From Cyanobacteriota bacterium (GTDB lineage Bacteria > Cyanobacteriota > Cyanobacteriia > PCC-6307 > Cyanobiaceae): DNA of 63,511 nucleotides. Every line of letters begins with the position of its first letter. The first letter of the stretch is position 1. This document shows, in pieces, positions 1 through 9,138 of the stretch. The stretch spans positions 1 through 63,511 of the forward strand of contig JAPLIE010000137.1 in the NCBI GenBank assembly GCA_026389265.1. The letters are read 5' to 3'. The position numbers and the translations under genes were made by a program. The notes below the pieces were generated by a model, which did no database searches, was not told the DNA's origin, and worked only from the letters and a program-made list of their open reading frames with translations.

Positions 1-462
1 GCCCTGCAGTGGCTGGACGATCCCATGGCCCAGCTGGCCCACTGGGCCGGCCGGCTCGCCCCCGGCGGCTGGCTGGCCCTGGCGGTGCCGGTGGCCGGCA
101 GCTTCGACACCTGGCAGGCGGCAGCCCGCGCTGCATCCGTGCCCTGCACCGCCCTGCCCCTGCCCGAGGCGGACGGGCTGATCGAGGCAGCGATCCGCGC
201 CGGCCTGGAGGGACCCCGGGCCCAGCGGCTGCGCTTCAGCCGGGCGCCCCGCGATGGGCTCGCCACCCTGCGGCTGCTGAGCTCCCTCGGCGCCACCGCC
301 AGCCGTCAGCCACCCTTGGATCCTGGCCAGCTGCGCCGCTTGCTGGCCCACTGGCCGGCTGCGCCCCTGCGCTGGGAGGTGCTGCTGTTGGTGGGGCGGA
401 AGACCGGGGGCGCGCCCTCTCTCGCCGCGGCCCCCAGCCCTCCCTGCGGCCCGCCATGCTGA
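1..462 (+). CDS. bioC: Malonyl-ACP O-methyltransferase BioC, 3' fragment
   Basis: The open frame enters from the left edge, so the N-terminus and the SAM-binding core are outside the window. The visible part begins with a segment reading ALQWLDDP followed by HWAGRLAPGGWLAL, the usual layout of the late Rossmann strands in BioC-type SAM methyltransferases. BioC methylates malonyl-ACP to start pimelate synthesis for biotin. The assignment rests on this C-terminal part plus the position directly before bioD and bioA. The stop is 30 bases before bioD, which suggests one transcription unit. The last ~20 residues are Ala/Pro-rich and probably unstructured. Confidence 0.75.
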   Translation, partial: ALQWLDDPMAQLAHWAGRLAPGGWLALAVPVAGSFDTWQAAARAASVPCTALPLPEADGLIEAAIRAGLEGPRAQRLRFSRAPRDGLATLRLLSSLGATASRQPPLDPGQLRRLLAHWPAAPLRWEVLLLVGRKTGGAPSLAAAPSPPCGPPC

Positions 463-491
463 GCGCCATCCCGTAGCCGCCGCCCCACGTC

Positions 492-1115
492 ATGCGCCTG
501 GTGGTCTGCGGCACCGACACCGACGTGGGTAAAACGGTGGTGAGCGCCCTGCTGGTGGAAGGGCTGGGGGCCCGCTATTGGAAACCGGTGCAGAGCGGTG
601 TGGAGGGGGGCGGCGACCGCGACCGGGTGGCGGCCCTGCTGGATCTTCCGGCAGAGCGGATCGTGCCGGAGGCCTACCGCCTTGCCGCCCCTGTGTCCCC
701 CCACTGGGCCGCCGAGCGGGAAGGGGTGACGATCGATCCGGCGCGGCTAGCCCTGCCGCCGGGTGATGGTCCGCTCGTGGTGGAGTGCGCTGGCGGCCTG
801 CTGGTGCCCCTGCGGCGCGACTGGCTGCAGATCGAGCAGATCAGCCGCTGGGGGCTGCCGGTGGTGCTGGTGGCCCGCAGCGGCCTGGGCACCCTCAACC
901 ACACCCTGCTCTCCCTGGAGGCCCTGCGCCAGCGCCGCATTCCCGTGCTGGGGCTGGTGCTCAATGGCGAGCCCCACCCCGACAACCCCCGCACCCTGGC
1001 AGAGATCGGCGGTGTGCCGGTGCTGGCCGAACTGCCTCCGATCGAACCGCTGGATCGGGCTGGCCTGCGCCGGCATTGGCTGCGCTGCGAAGGATTCCGT
1101 AGCCTGGAGCGATGA
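492..1115 (+). CDS. bioD: Dethiobiotin synthetase BioD
   Basis: 207 residues, normal for the family. The N-terminal P-loop GTDTDVGKT is the BioD signature; WKPVQSG follows at about residue 31 and an ECAGG segment near residue 100 matches the second nucleotide/substrate motif. The enzyme closes the ureido ring of 7,8-diaminopelargonic acid with ATP and CO2 to give dethiobiotin. It lies between bioC and bioA, and its stop overlaps the start of a 49-residue ORF by four bases (ATGA), so translational coupling is likely. Confidence 0.95.
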   Translation: MRLVVCGTDTDVGKTVVSALLVEGLGARYWKPVQSGVEGGGDRDRVAALLDLPAERIVPEAYRLAAPVSPHWAAEREGVTIDPARLALPPGDGPLVVECAGGLLVPLRRDWLQIEQISRWGLPVVLVARSGLGTLNHTLLSLEALRQRRIPVLGLVLNGEPHPDNPRTLAEIGGVPVLAELPPIEPLDRAGLRRHWLRCEGFRSLER

Positions 1116-1261
1116 GCAAGCGTCACCTTCTGGTGAGCGTCCTGGTGGCCGCCCTCTGCAGCGGCATCCTGGTGCTGTTCACCAACATCGAGAAGACGGT
1201 GGGCGGCCTGTTGCGCTGCGGCACCTTGGTCACGCTTTCTGAGGCCAGGGCCTGCCGCTGA
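1112..1261 (+). CDS. Small single-span membrane protein between bioD and bioA
   Basis: A 49-residue ORF that starts in an ATGA overlap with the bioD stop. It begins MSKRH, has a hydrophobic stretch at residues 6-23 and ends with a short cysteine-containing tail. The overlap and the high-GC third-position pattern of its neighbours make it plausible as a translated gene. No family is recognised. It could be a conserved small picocyanobacterial protein or an overlooked leader before bioA. Confidence 0.5.
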   Translation: MSKRHLLVSVLVAALCSGILVLFTNIEKTVGGLLRCGTLVTLSEARACR

Positions 1262-1359
1262 GCCTGCCGGTCCTGCCGCATCGAAGCCCCGCCACCGCTG
1301 GCCTCGCTCTTGCCAGGCGCCGTTCCACCATGGCCGATACCCCCTGACCTGCCAGCCCC

Positions 1360-2661
1360 ATGCCGATCGGCGCCGCCGCCCCGTCGGGCTGGCATCCCCA
1401 CCTCTGGCATCCCACCACCCAGGTGGCCACCGCGACGCCGCCCGAGCAGGTGGTGCGCGGTGAGGGGGCGGAGCTGATCACCGCCGACGGTCGCCGCCTG
1501 ATCGATGCGATCGGCAGCTGGTGGGTCACCCTGCATGGCCATGGCGAGCCCAGCATCGCCGCCGCGATCGCCGATCAGGCCCGCCGCCTCGAGCAGGTGA
1601 TCTTCGCCGATTTCAGCCATCCGCCCGCCGAGCAGCTCGCCACCCGCCTGAGTCGGCTGAGCGGCCTCGAGCGGCTCTTCTTCTCCGATAACGGCTCCAC
1701 CGCGGTGGAGGTGGCCCTGAAGGTGGCCTGGCAGTGGTGGCGCAACCGCGGTAGCGAGCGCCGCCAGCTGGTGGCCTTCGCTGGGGCCTATCACGGCGAC
1801 ACGTTCGGGGCGATGGCCGTGGGGGAGCGCTCCCTCTTCTCCGACGCCTTCGAGCCCCTGTTGTTCGAGGTGGCCCGGGTGCCCTGGCCCGCCACCCACT
1901 GGCAGGACGAGCGGGTGGAGGAGCGGGAGGCGGAAGCCCTGGCGGTCCTGGAGCGGCTCCTTGAAACCCCGACTGCCGCAGTGATCCTCGAGCCATTGGT
2001 GCAGGGCGCCAGCGGCATGCGCATGGTGCGCGAATCCTTCCTGCGGCAGGTGGAGCGGCGGGTGCGACAGGCGGGAGCCCTGCTGATCGCCGATGAGGTG
2101 CTCACCGGTTTCGGCCGCACCGGCGAGCTGTTCGCCTGCCGGCGCGCCGGCATTCAGCCCGACCTGATGGCCCTCTCCAAGGGCCTCACCGGCGGCTTCC
2201 TGCCGATGGGGGTGACCCTGGCCCGCGAGGCGCTGTTCCAGGGCTTCGTGGATCCCGACCCCACCCGCACCCTGTATCACGGCCACAGCTTCACTGCGAA
2301 TCCCCTCGGTTGCGCCGCAGCCCTGGCCAGCCTCGATCTGCTGGAGGGGTTCCCGGAGCGGCACCGGGGGATGGAGGCGCGGCACCGGCCCCACCTGGAG
2401 CGCCTGGCCGGCCACCCCGGCGTGCGCCAGCCCCGCCTGCTCGGCGGCATCGCCGCCTTCGACCTGGTGGTGGAATCGCCCGGCTATCTCAATCCGGCCG
2501 GGAAGCGGCTACAGGCCCTGGTGCGCCACGAGGGGGTGTTCCTGCGCCCCCTGGGTCAGGTGATCTACCTGCTCCCTCCCCTCTGCATCGACGACAACCA
2601 GCTGGAGCGTTGCTACCGGGCGATTGGGTTGGCGCTTGATGCGCTTGGTGAGGCGCCCTGA
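1360..2661 (+). CDS. bioA: Adenosylmethionine-8-amino-7-oxononanoate aminotransferase BioA
   Basis: 433 residues, typical of class III PLP aminotransferases. Visible motifs are WHPTTQ near residue 16, SDNGSTAVEVALK around residue 110 (phosphate-binding loop), AYHGDTFGAM, the DEVLTGFGRTG aspartate segment that contacts the PLP pyridine nitrogen, and the LSKGLTGG lysine that forms the Schiff base. BioA transfers the amino group of SAM to KAPA to give DAPA, the substrate of BioD. It ends the bio gene run; about 100 bases separate it from the small ORF upstream. Confidence 0.95.
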   Translation: MPIGAAAPSGWHPHLWHPTTQVATATPPEQVVRGEGAELITADGRRLIDAIGSWWVTLHGHGEPSIAAAIADQARRLEQVIFADFSHPPAEQLATRLSRLSGLERLFFSDNGSTAVEVALKVAWQWWRNRGSERRQLVAFAGAYHGDTFGAMAVGERSLFSDAFEPLLFEVARVPWPATHWQDERVEEREAEALAVLERLLETPTAAVILEPLVQGASGMRMVRESFLRQVERRVRQAGALLIADEVLTGFGRTGELFACRRAGIQPDLMALSKGLTGGFLPMGVTLAREALFQGFVDPDPTRTLYHGHSFTANPLGCAAALASLDLLEGFPERHRGMEARHRPHLERLAGHPGVRQPRLLGGIAAFDLVVESPGYLNPAGKRLQALVRHEGVFLRPLGQVIYLLPPLCIDDNQLERCYRAIGLALDALGEAP

Positions 2662-2862
2662 TCCGCTCCACCTGATGCACCGAAACGTTTCGGCTGTCCA
2701 GGCTCAGATCCACATCCCGACCCACAGTCCCGCAGGCATCCTCGGAAGCATTGGTGGGGCACGCTCAGCGGCCAGGTTCCCTCCGACCGCCTCTCACAAC
2801 ATGCGGGCCAGCGGGATGCTTGCAACTGGCACGTCGGCTACCCCTGCCGGGCCTTGCTGACT

Positions 2863-3129
2863 TCAGGGTCCGGCCAGGATTGCCGCCTCCACGTCAGCGC
2901 GGGTGAGGCCGTAGGAGAAACGCCGCTGGCTTTCCCTTCCTTCTCCATGCCAGCTCACGGCCAGGTCCTCGCTCTCCAGCGTGATCCGGGCACTCCAATC
3001 GGGCCGGTGCAGATCCCAGTGCTCCGCCTGAGAACCCTCCTGGCGGGCACCGAGCTGGCGCAGCCAGGCCTCCAGGGCCGGCAGGGGATGGTTGTAGAGC
3101 GGGGTCCGCTCAGGGGGCAGGGTGGGCAT
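2863..3129 (-). CDS. DUF3143-type small cyanobacterial protein
   Basis: 88 residues. Features typical of the DUF3143 family are a start [17 protein letters not shown], a segment LEAWLRQLGA, the pair HWDLHRPDW and a final LTRADVEAAILAGP. Function is unknown. It overlaps the 3' end of the upstream DnaJ-domain gene by 20 bases in another frame, so the two are probably co-transcribed. The start was placed at the ATG that begins the recognisable family sequence; an upstream extension in the same frame would only read the DnaJ gene out of frame. Confidence 0.7.
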   Translation of the reverse strand: MPTLPPERTPLYNHPLPALEAWLRQLGARQEGSQAEHWDLHRPDWSARITLESEDLAVSWHGEGRESQRRFSYGLTRADVEAAILAGP

Positions 3130-3640
3130 CGGTGAGGGGGGAGTCCGGGGGCGAATCGGGGGCAGCGGCCGCAGCCACGGCTTCGGGCCACCAGCTGGGG
3201 GTGCGCACCAGGGCCGCCCCCCGCGCCCAGGCCACCCCCAGGCCCAGCACCAGGCTGAGCACCAGGGCCAGACCGAGGAGTAACAATGCAAACCATTCGC
3301 CCCCCGAGAGTGCCCGCCGCACCCCCACCGGCCGGGGTGTTGAGGTCCGCGGTGGGGGCTGGGCCGGCACCCCCGACGGCAAAGGCGGCCCGGGCGGCTG
3401 CAGCAGCTGGCTGTCGTAGCGGTTCCGGCTGATCGGATCGCTGAGCACCGCATAGGCCTGCTGCAGCTGCCGGAACGACTCCTGGGCTTGGGCCTGGGGC
3501 AGGCTGGTGGTGTCTGGGTGGTATCGCTTGCTGAGCTGGCGGAAGGCCTGACGCAGCTCCGACACGCTGGCGGTCTTTGCCACCTCCAACAGGTCGTAGT
3601 GGGTGGGGCCCGGGGCGGAGGGATTCTGGGTGGGGGGCAT
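3110..3640 (-). CDS. Membrane-anchored DnaJ-domain protein
   Basis: 176 residues. Residues ~13-77 form a J domain: THYDLLEVA, then [15 protein letters not shown] with the HPD tripeptide that stimulates Hsp70 ATPase, then [15 protein letters not shown] Pro-rich linker and one strongly hydrophobic span (about residues 118-138) follow, so the J domain is probably tethered to a membrane. The glycine/phenylalanine and zinc-finger parts of true DnaJ are absent, making this a type III J protein. The start is the ATG 66 bases from rsmG, which is transcribed divergently. Confidence 0.8.
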   Translation of the reverse strand: MPPTQNPSAPGPTHYDLLEVAKTASVSELRQAFRQLSKRYHPDTTSLPQAQAQESFRQLQQAYAVLSDPISRNRYDSQLLQPPGPPLPSGVPAQPPPRTSTPRPVGVRRALSGGEWFALLLLGLALVLSLVLGLGVAWARGAALVRTPSWWPEAVAAAAAPDSPPDSPLTDAHPAP

Positions 3641-3705
3641 GGCCCGGCAGACGGCGACCCGGCACGGTGTGCAGGATCCTAGGGAGAGCAGACCGGCCCA
3701 CGGTG

Positions 3706-4458
3706 ATGGAAGCGGCTTCGATGTCTCTGGCGGAGCTCTGGCGGGCCCTGGGCTGGCAACCGGCACCGCAGCAGGAGGAGCGGTTCCTGCAGCTCCAGGA
3801 TCTGCTGCGCCACTGGAATGGCCGCCTCAACCTCACCCGGCTGGTGGAGGGCGATGACTACTGGGTGGCCCAGGTGTTCGACAGCCTCTGGCCCATGCGG
3901 CCGCTGCTGCAGGAGGAGCCGGAGGCCTCCCCGGAGGTGATCGACGTGGGCACCGGCGGCGGATTCCCCGGCCTCGCGGTGGCGATCGCCCTTCCCCAGG
4001 CCCGCCTCACCCTGGTGGATTCCGTGGGCCGCAAGGTGGAGGCGGTGCGGGCCATGGCCACCGATCTGGGGCTGGCTGCGCGGGTCCAGCTGCGCTGCGA
4101 GCGGATCGAACGCACCGGCCAGGCCGCAGCCACCCGCGGCCGCTTCGACTGGGCCCTGGCCCGGGCGGTGGCTCGGGCTCCGGTGGTGGCCGAATACTTG
4201 GTGCCCCTGCTGAGACCCGAGGGACGGGCGCTCCTCTATCGCGGCCAGTGGGTCCCCGATGACCAGACGGAGCTTGAAAGGGCCCTGGTGCCCCTGCGCG
4301 CCAGGCTGGAGGGGGCAGAGCGGCAGGAGCTACCGGCTGAGCGGGGGGTGCGTCATGCCCTGCTTGTGCGGCCCACGGGGCCCTGCCCAAAGGCCTACCC
4401 CCGCGCGGTGGGGGTGCCCGCCCGCCAGCCCCTGGGGGAGAGCGCCGCGGAGCACTAA
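3706..4458 (+). CDS. rsmG: 16S rRNA (guanine527-N7)-methyltransferase RsmG
   Basis: About 250 residues, family size. The RsmG pattern is clear: RWN-type region WNGRLNLTR, then D[17 protein letters not shown] (SAM motif I), [11 protein letters not shown], and the ARAVA segment. The enzyme methylates G527 of 16S rRNA. Two in-frame ATGs (3706 and 3721) are possible; the upstream one was chosen. The last ~20 residues are a Pro-rich extension. Divergent from the DnaJ-domain gene. Confidence 0.92.
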   Translation: MEAASMSLAELWRALGWQPAPQQEERFLQLQDLLRHWNGRLNLTRLVEGDDYWVAQVFDSLWPMRPLLQEEPEASPEVIDVGTGGGFPGLAVAIALPQARLTLVDSVGRKVEAVRAMATDLGLAARVQLRCERIERTGQAAATRGRFDWALARAVARAPVVAEYLVPLLRPEGRALLYRGQWVPDDQTELERALVPLRARLEGAERQELPAERGVRHALLVRPTGPCPKAYPRAVGVPARQPLGESAAEH

Positions 4459-4592
4459 AGGGGCTTTCCCGTCAAGTCATGCAGCGAGAAGCTCCCTCAC
4501 CCCCTGGCGGAGAGCGCTCAGGGCGCGAGGCCAGCAGCGGGCGACCCTCTAACTCGCCAGCCCTTTCAGGCTTCCCTCTGCTTCCCTCTGCT

Positions 4593-5843
4593 TCAGGTCT
4601 CCTGGAGCCGGCGCACCGCCTGGCCGCCGATCCGCTCCCGCAGCCGCCGCAGCAGGCCGGGGATCTGCTCCGCCCAGGGGCTCCCCTCCAGCGCGGCCCG
4701 CAGGGCCGCCTCGGGCACCTCGCCATCGAGGCCATCAGCGTTGGCACCGGGGAACCAGTGGCCGCCATGGCCCAGCAGGCCGTAGCGCGCCTGGCAGAAG
4801 CCCTCCAGATCAAAGGCCTCGAGGAGTTCGTGGAGCCAGAGCAGCACCGGCAGATTGATCTCCCCCGGCGTGTCTTCCCAGCGGGGCAGCCCCTGGTGCC
4901 GACTCCCCAGCCAGTCCTCCCCGAGGGCGGAGCGGCGCGCGGCATCCAGCCGCTCCAGGATCGGCGGCAGCAGCTCGCCGGCCCGAGGCAGCAGGGCCAC
5001 GGCCTCTAGGTGGAGGTCCAGGTCTTCGGGGCGGGACGCTCCGACGCTGATCGTGTGAATGCCGGGGGCGCTGAGGCAGAAGAGATCGTTGAACACGATC
5101 GGGTGGAGCGGCGCGCACAGCTCGCTCAGTCGCTGCGAGGGCGTATGGAGGTGGCCACCCTTATCGGTGGGGCTGATCACGAACACGCCCATGTCGTGGG
5201 CGGTGGCGGCCTCGATGGCGGCCTGGTTCTGCTGCTGGATGTAATACCAGTGCAGGTTGAGGTAATCGAAGCTGTCGGAGTCGATCGCCTCCAGGATTAC
5301 GGGCAGCGGCGCATGGGTGGAGAAGCCGATCGCACCGATGCGGCCCTCCTCCCGCCAGCGCTGGGCCACCGCCAGACAGCCGCCCGGCCTCAACGACTGC
5401 TCGAGCAGCTCGGCGTTGTTCACTCCGTGGATGGAGAGCAGGTCGAGGCGATCGCGGCCGGGATCGAGGCCCAGCCGCGAGAAGCTGGTGGCCAGTTCGG
5501 CCTCGAAGGCGGCCGGGTCCGGGTTGGGCGGCACCTTGCTCTGCAGGATCCGCCGCGGATCGGGAAGGTCCTGAAGAAGGGGAGCCAGCTGCCGCTCGGA
5601 GCTGCCGTAGTGGCGGGCGGTCTCGATGTGGTGGAGGCCGGCGCCGATCGCCTTCTCCAGCAGGCGGCGCAGATTGACCTGGCTGGACTCCTCGATGGCG
5701 CCGGCTTCGAGATCCTTCCAGCTCTGCTGAAAGCGCATGCCGCCGAGAGAGAGCACTGGCATCGCCAGACCGGTGCGGCCGAAACGCCGGCTGGGCACCA
5801 TCCCCGTGCCGGCGGCGGCGGTGGAACCGGCAGCTGGGGTCAC
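4593..5843 (-). CDS. Aldo/keto reductase-family oxidoreductase
   Basis: 416 residues: an N-terminal aldo/keto reductase barrel of about 300 residues plus a long helical C-terminus. Visible family features are RRFGRTGLAMPVLSLGGMR at the start, HIETARHYGSSE (catalytic Asp/Tyr region, with Glu where many AKRs have Asp) and LQSKV (catalytic Lys). In cyanobacteria such large AKRs commonly sit beside a 4Fe-4S ferredoxin, as here: the start overlaps the stop of the upstream ferredoxin by four bases. The substrate cannot be told from sequence. Confidence 0.8.
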   Translation of the reverse strand: MTPAAGSTAAAGTGMVPSRRFGRTGLAMPVLSLGGMRFQQSWKDLEAGAIEESSQVNLRRLLEKAIGAGLHHIETARHYGSSERQLAPLLQDLPDPRRILQSKVPPNPDPAAFEAELATSFSRLGLDPGRDRLDLLSIHGVNNAELLEQSLRPGGCLAVAQRWREEGRIGAIGFSTHAPLPVILEAIDSDSFDYLNLHWYYIQQQNQAAIEAATAHDMGVFVISPTDKGGHLHTPSQRLSELCAPLHPIVFNDLFCLSAPGIHTISVGASRPEDLDLHLEAVALLPRAGELLPPILERLDAARRSALGEDWLGSRHQGLPRWEDTPGEINLPVLLWLHELLEAFDLEGFCQARYGLLGHGGHWFPGANADGLDGEVPEAALRAALEGSPWAEQIPGLLRRLRERIGGQAVRRLQET

Positions 5844-6277
5844 GCGGGGGTACCCGGGGCCGGCGAGGCAACGGTGGCCCGAGGCAACGTGCGCCGTAGG
5901 CGGGAGGGGTTGGGAAGCCCGAGGGGCAGGATCTCCTGCTGCTGCAGCTGGGCCTCCAGAGCCGGAACCTCCTCGTAGCTCACCCAGTGGATGCAGTCCA
6001 CCGGACAGGTGTCGATCGCTTCCTGGATCCGTTCGGTGCTGTCCCCGTCCTGCCGGAGAGCCCGCGAGCGGCCCCAGTCGGGTTCCACCACGAAGGTATG
6101 GGTGGCCACGTGGGTGCAGTAGCGGCAGCCGATGCAGACCGCCTCATCCACCCACACCGCCTTCTGCCGCAGGGCTCCTCCTAGCAGCGGCTCCTGCCCC
6201 GTGGCGGAACTCGGGGCGTCGGGATTGACCCGGAAGGCGAGCGCCGGGTCGGCATCTGCGGCGTGCGGAGACCCCAT
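5840..6277 (-). CDS. Single-cluster 4Fe-4S ferredoxin
   Basis: 145 residues. Cluster ligands are seen in CIGCRYC near residue 48 and in DTCPVDCIHWV near residue 90, giving one [4Fe-4S] cluster in a bacterial-type fold. A poorly conserved Pro/Ala-rich N-terminus (about 40 residues) and a basic C-terminal tail flank the domain. The stop overlaps the aldo/keto reductase start (ATGA), so the two probably act as a redox pair. The DUF1257 and DUF2997 genes are upstream on the same strand. Confidence 0.85.
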   Translation of the reverse strand: MGSPHAADADPALAFRVNPDAPSSATGQEPLLGGALRQKAVWVDEAVCIGCRYCTHVATHTFVVEPDWGRSRALRQDGDSTERIQEAIDTCPVDCIHWVSYEEVPALEAQLQQQEILPLGLPNPSRLRRTLPRATVASPAPGTPA

Positions 6278-6296
6278 GGGCGCGTGGCCGACGTGA

Positions 6297-6689
6297 TCAG
6301 CCGTCCCAGCGGCTCACGACCAGTTCGATGCTGCCATCCAGCTGATTGGTTTGCTCCGCCACCTGAAAACCCTCCTCGGCACTCGCCGCCAGGATGGTGC
6401 GCAGGGCATAGCGCTGGGTGAGGCGGGCCAGGAAACGCTCCACGGGAATGGGCTGCTTCCAGAGATCGAGATCGGTTACCAGCTCATAGCTGCCGATGGC
6501 GTCGTTCCAGCGGAAGCCGATGTCCGCTCCCTGCTCCTGGGGCACCGCCAGGTCGGCGATCACGGTCTGGCCGCGGTAGCCACGCACGGGCTGGCTTCCC
6601 TCCAGGGGGGGATGGCCCAGGTCACCGAGGGCCTCGATCAAGGCCTGGCGATCGCGGAGCTCGGTCCGCACGGTGCTGAAGTGCGACAT
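6297..6689 (-). CDS. DUF1257 (Ycf35-type) protein
   Basis: 130 residues beginning MSHFSTVRTELRDR, which is the characteristic DUF1257 start. A G-Y-R-G-Q segment and IGFRWNDAIGSYELVTD are also typical. Orthologues occur in nearly all cyanobacteria and in red-algal plastids (Ycf35); their function is not established. It sits between the ferredoxin and DUF2997 genes, a common cyanobacterial neighbourhood that suggests a shared redox or photosynthesis-related role. Confidence 0.85.
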   Translation of the reverse strand: MSHFSTVRTELRDRQALIEALGDLGHPPLEGSQPVRGYRGQTVIADLAVPQEQGADIGFRWNDAIGSYELVTDLDLWKQPIPVERFLARLTQRYALRTILAASAEEGFQVAEQTNQLDGSIELVVSRWDG

Positions 6690-6742
6690 CGTTCAAAGGG
6701 GGCTGCGTGGATGGACGGAATCGGGAACTGGGGAGCTCGGCA

Positions 6743-6961
6743 TCAACCAACCGGCTGGTTGGCCGAGAGGGGTTGCTGGAGGTCGGCGGAGCGTTGACCG
6801 GACTGGAAGGCCTCACTGGTCTCCTGCCGTCGCTGCACCGTGCCGAGCCTGGACTCGATCCGCTCGGTGAGCTGCTGGCAACCCTGGCCCGCCACGCCCT
6901 CCACCGTCTCCTCAACGCGGCCGTCAGGCCGGATGCGGAAACGGATCGTGCGCTGAGCCAT
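6743..6961 (-). CDS. DUF2997 small protein
   Basis: 72 residues. The core MAQRTIRFRIRPDGRVEETVEGV is typical of DUF2997, a small cyanobacterial family that usually accompanies DUF1257 and a ferredoxin. Here it is the first gene of that minus-strand group. A Gln-rich C-terminal tail is less conserved. The start was set at the ATG preceding the family core; the longer frame upstream has no family features. Confidence 0.8.
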   Translation of the reverse strand: MAQRTIRFRIRPDGRVEETVEGVAGQGCQQLTERIESRLGTVQRRQETSEAFQSGQRSADLQQPLSANQPVG

Positions 6962-7149
6962 CCCAGATGGGAAAAGGTTCGTGGATGTTAGCCCTGTTTT
7001 CGCTTGGGCGCTGATCAAGATCCAGGAGGTTGAGGGGCATTTGGCTTTGCATCCGATTGGCACAGTCTCCGCCTCGGGGAACAGCGAGCTGCCGGGAGTG
7101 GAAGGCACAAGGCCTCCTCCAACACGGCCGGGCTCAGCCCGAAGCTTCC

Positions 7150-7962
7150 CTAGCTGATCAGCCCCTCATCCACCAGGGTCTGGAGCCGGTCGAGCACCTC
7201 CGGCTGCTCCAGTTGCTCCAGGGCCATCCGGGCCTCATCGCGCACCGTTGGATCGCCGTCGTGCAGGAGGGTGTGGAGAAGGGCTTCCACCACGGTCTCC
7301 TGGCGGGGTTCGACCAGGTCGGGATAGAGGCGCCCCAGGGACCAGGCGCTGTTGCTGCGCACCGCCGGCTCGCTGTCGATCCGCAGACTCTGCAGGAGCT
7401 GGGCAGCGGCCGGATCGGCCTTGGCCGCACCGGTCGCACCGGCGTCGGCAAGGGAGCTGGCGGCCCAGAGGCGCACGGCGGCCACATCCAGCTCCAGGGA
7501 GCGGATCAGTGGGTTGAGAACCGGGGCCTCGGGGTAGTTACCCAGGCTCCAAGCCACCGCCTTGCGCACATACCCGTTGTCATCGGCATGCAACAGGCCC
7601 AGCAGGGGTTCCACCGCCAGGGGATGGGGGTTTCGGCCGAGGGCATAAATCGCGCTCATCCGCAGCACCGCGCAGGGGGCCTGCAGCAGGGGCAGCAGCA
7701 GGGGGATGGCCCGCGGATCGCGGTGCTCACAAAAAATGCGCAGGCCCTGCATGCGCTGCTCTTGATCCCCCTGCAGGAGGGAGAGGCCGAGGTCGCATTC
7801 GGCGGCCACATCCACCTCGGCGGGTTCGAGGGCCTCGATTTCATCGAGGGGATCGCCGAGCAGTTCAGCCGCCAACTCCCTGGCCAGCACCTCGGGATCG
7901 AGGGCCAGCTCCGCCGGACTGTCGGGGAAGGGTTCGGGGACAGGCAGAGCCTCGTCCGGCAT
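7150..7962 (-). CDS. HEAT-repeat protein
   Basis: About 270 residues with repeating helical pairs: DPRAIPLLLPLL, VLRMSAIYALGR, YVRKAVAWSLGNYP, AVRLWAASSLAD, AVRSNSAWSLGRLYP and TVRDEARMALEQL. These are PBS-lyase/HEAT-type repeats. In cyanobacteria such proteins can be phycobilin lyases (CpcE/F family) or general scaffold proteins; no bilin-lyase partner is in the window, so only the fold is called. The start used is the ATG before the acidic N-terminal region. Confidence 0.75.
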   Translation of the reverse strand: MPDEALPVPEPFPDSPAELALDPEVLARELAAELLGDPLDEIEALEPAEVDVAAECDLGLSLLQGDQEQRMQGLRIFCEHRDPRAIPLLLPLLQAPCAVLRMSAIYALGRNPHPLAVEPLLGLLHADDNGYVRKAVAWSLGNYPEAPVLNPLIRSLELDVAAVRLWAASSLADAGATGAAKADPAAAQLLQSLRIDSEPAVRSNSAWSLGRLYPDLVEPRQETVVEALLHTLLHDGDPTVRDEARMALEQLEQPEVLDRLQTLVDEGLIS

Positions 7963-8068
7963 GGGCGAGGAGGGCGCGTAGGCCCGTGATCGTAGGCGCA
8001 AGGGGTCAACAGCGCCCCTGGCGAGCGGCCTTCCAATCAACCGTGCAAGGGCTGCCGGCTGGAGGCCC

Positions 8069-9112
8069 ATGCTGATCAGTACCATTAAGCATCTGTCGTC
8101 AATGCAGACCCCAGACACTGAAGTAGCCGAAGTAGCCCGGGTCATTTCTGATGTTCTGGCAAGACCGCAATGCCTCGACCCGAGGGCGGTAGCCGACATC
8201 TATCGTCGCCAAGGCCTGCTGGTGATCCCGGACCCAAGCGCCACCGCGATCAGCGAACGTGTGATCCGCGCTTTGCAATCCCAACAACCCCTCTCAGCCA
8301 TCAGGATTGGTGATGGAGAAGCAAACCTGCTTACCCACAATGCTTACGCGACACCCAAACTGAATGCCGAGGTCGGAAAACTTATACTTTTCATGCAAAG
8401 TGATAGCCTGGAAGCAACAGATAAATGGCTGAAGCGACTTTCAAGACTCATGCATCTTTCCATCCTTGAGGCTGATATCGTCGGAGTTCGCGGACTGTGG
8501 ATTTCCAAAGGCGATCCACTTAAAAAACAGGACGAAACTGCCTACTGCGGACAAATCCAAACTGCCGGTCCAGCAGAACTGCGCGGTCTAACAGGAGTTT
8601 GGCGAGCCACCGATTATCTGCTTCAGCTTGGCCAACAAGGAGCGTTGCAGAACAAAATGATTTGCTCAGCACACTTTTACCTTTCCATTCTCGCCAATCT
8701 TGAGCAGATCCTGGCTCAAACCTCATGCGTCTACCTAATCACCGAACGCAGCGACCTGCTGGCGTTGTTCACAAACCGCTTTGCAAACGTTGCTTTTAAA
8801 CTCATTCCGGTCGGCAGTCTGCGCCCCGAACAACCATCAAGCCTGGACAGAGTGAGAGAACTCTCATTTCTGGGAAGCACCTTTAGGCAGATTCCCAGGA
8901 ACATGGCTGGCACTCTCTGCCTGGTAGGCGCAGGAGTATGGGCCGAACTCTATTGCACATGGATCCGCAGGCGCGGCGGAGTTGCTGTCGATATCGGTAG
9001 CGGTATGGATCTACTGGCAGGGCAATGCAGCCGCCCAGTTCATTATAATTGGGGCTTGCATGAGGATCTCCGCTATTCCTTATCCGAGTCATCGGGGCGT
9101 GCCAGACCGTAG
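8069..9112 (+). CDS. GT-D-type glycosyltransferase-like protein
   Basis: 347 residues. The segment SAIRIGDGE near residue 78 resembles the D-x-E motif of GT-D-fold glycosyltransferases, and the C-terminus CLVGAGVWAELYC...VDIGSGMDLLAG resembles their closing nucleotide-sugar-binding part. Base composition is visibly lower in GC than the flanking genes, as for the next gene, so this stretch may be a transferred surface-glycan island. An alternative start lies at the ATG at 8102. The acceptor and donor sugars cannot be inferred. Confidence 0.6.
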   Translation: MLISTIKHLSSMQTPDTEVAEVARVISDVLARPQCLDPRAVADIYRRQGLLVIPDPSATAISERVIRALQSQQPLSAIRIGDGEANLLTHNAYATPKLNAEVGKLILFMQSDSLEATDKWLKRLSRLMHLSILEADIVGVRGLWISKGDPLKKQDETAYCGQIQTAGPAELRGLTGVWRATDYLLQLGQQGALQNKMICSAHFYLSILANLEQILAQTSCVYLITERSDLLALFTNRFANVAFKLIPVGSLRPEQPSSLDRVRELSFLGSTFRQIPRNMAGTLCLVGAGVWAELYCTWIRRRGGVAVDIGSGMDLLAGQCSRPVHYNWGLHEDLRYSLSESSGRARP

Positions 9113-9138
9113 CCAGTGGATTCAGGCCTTGGCTCCGT

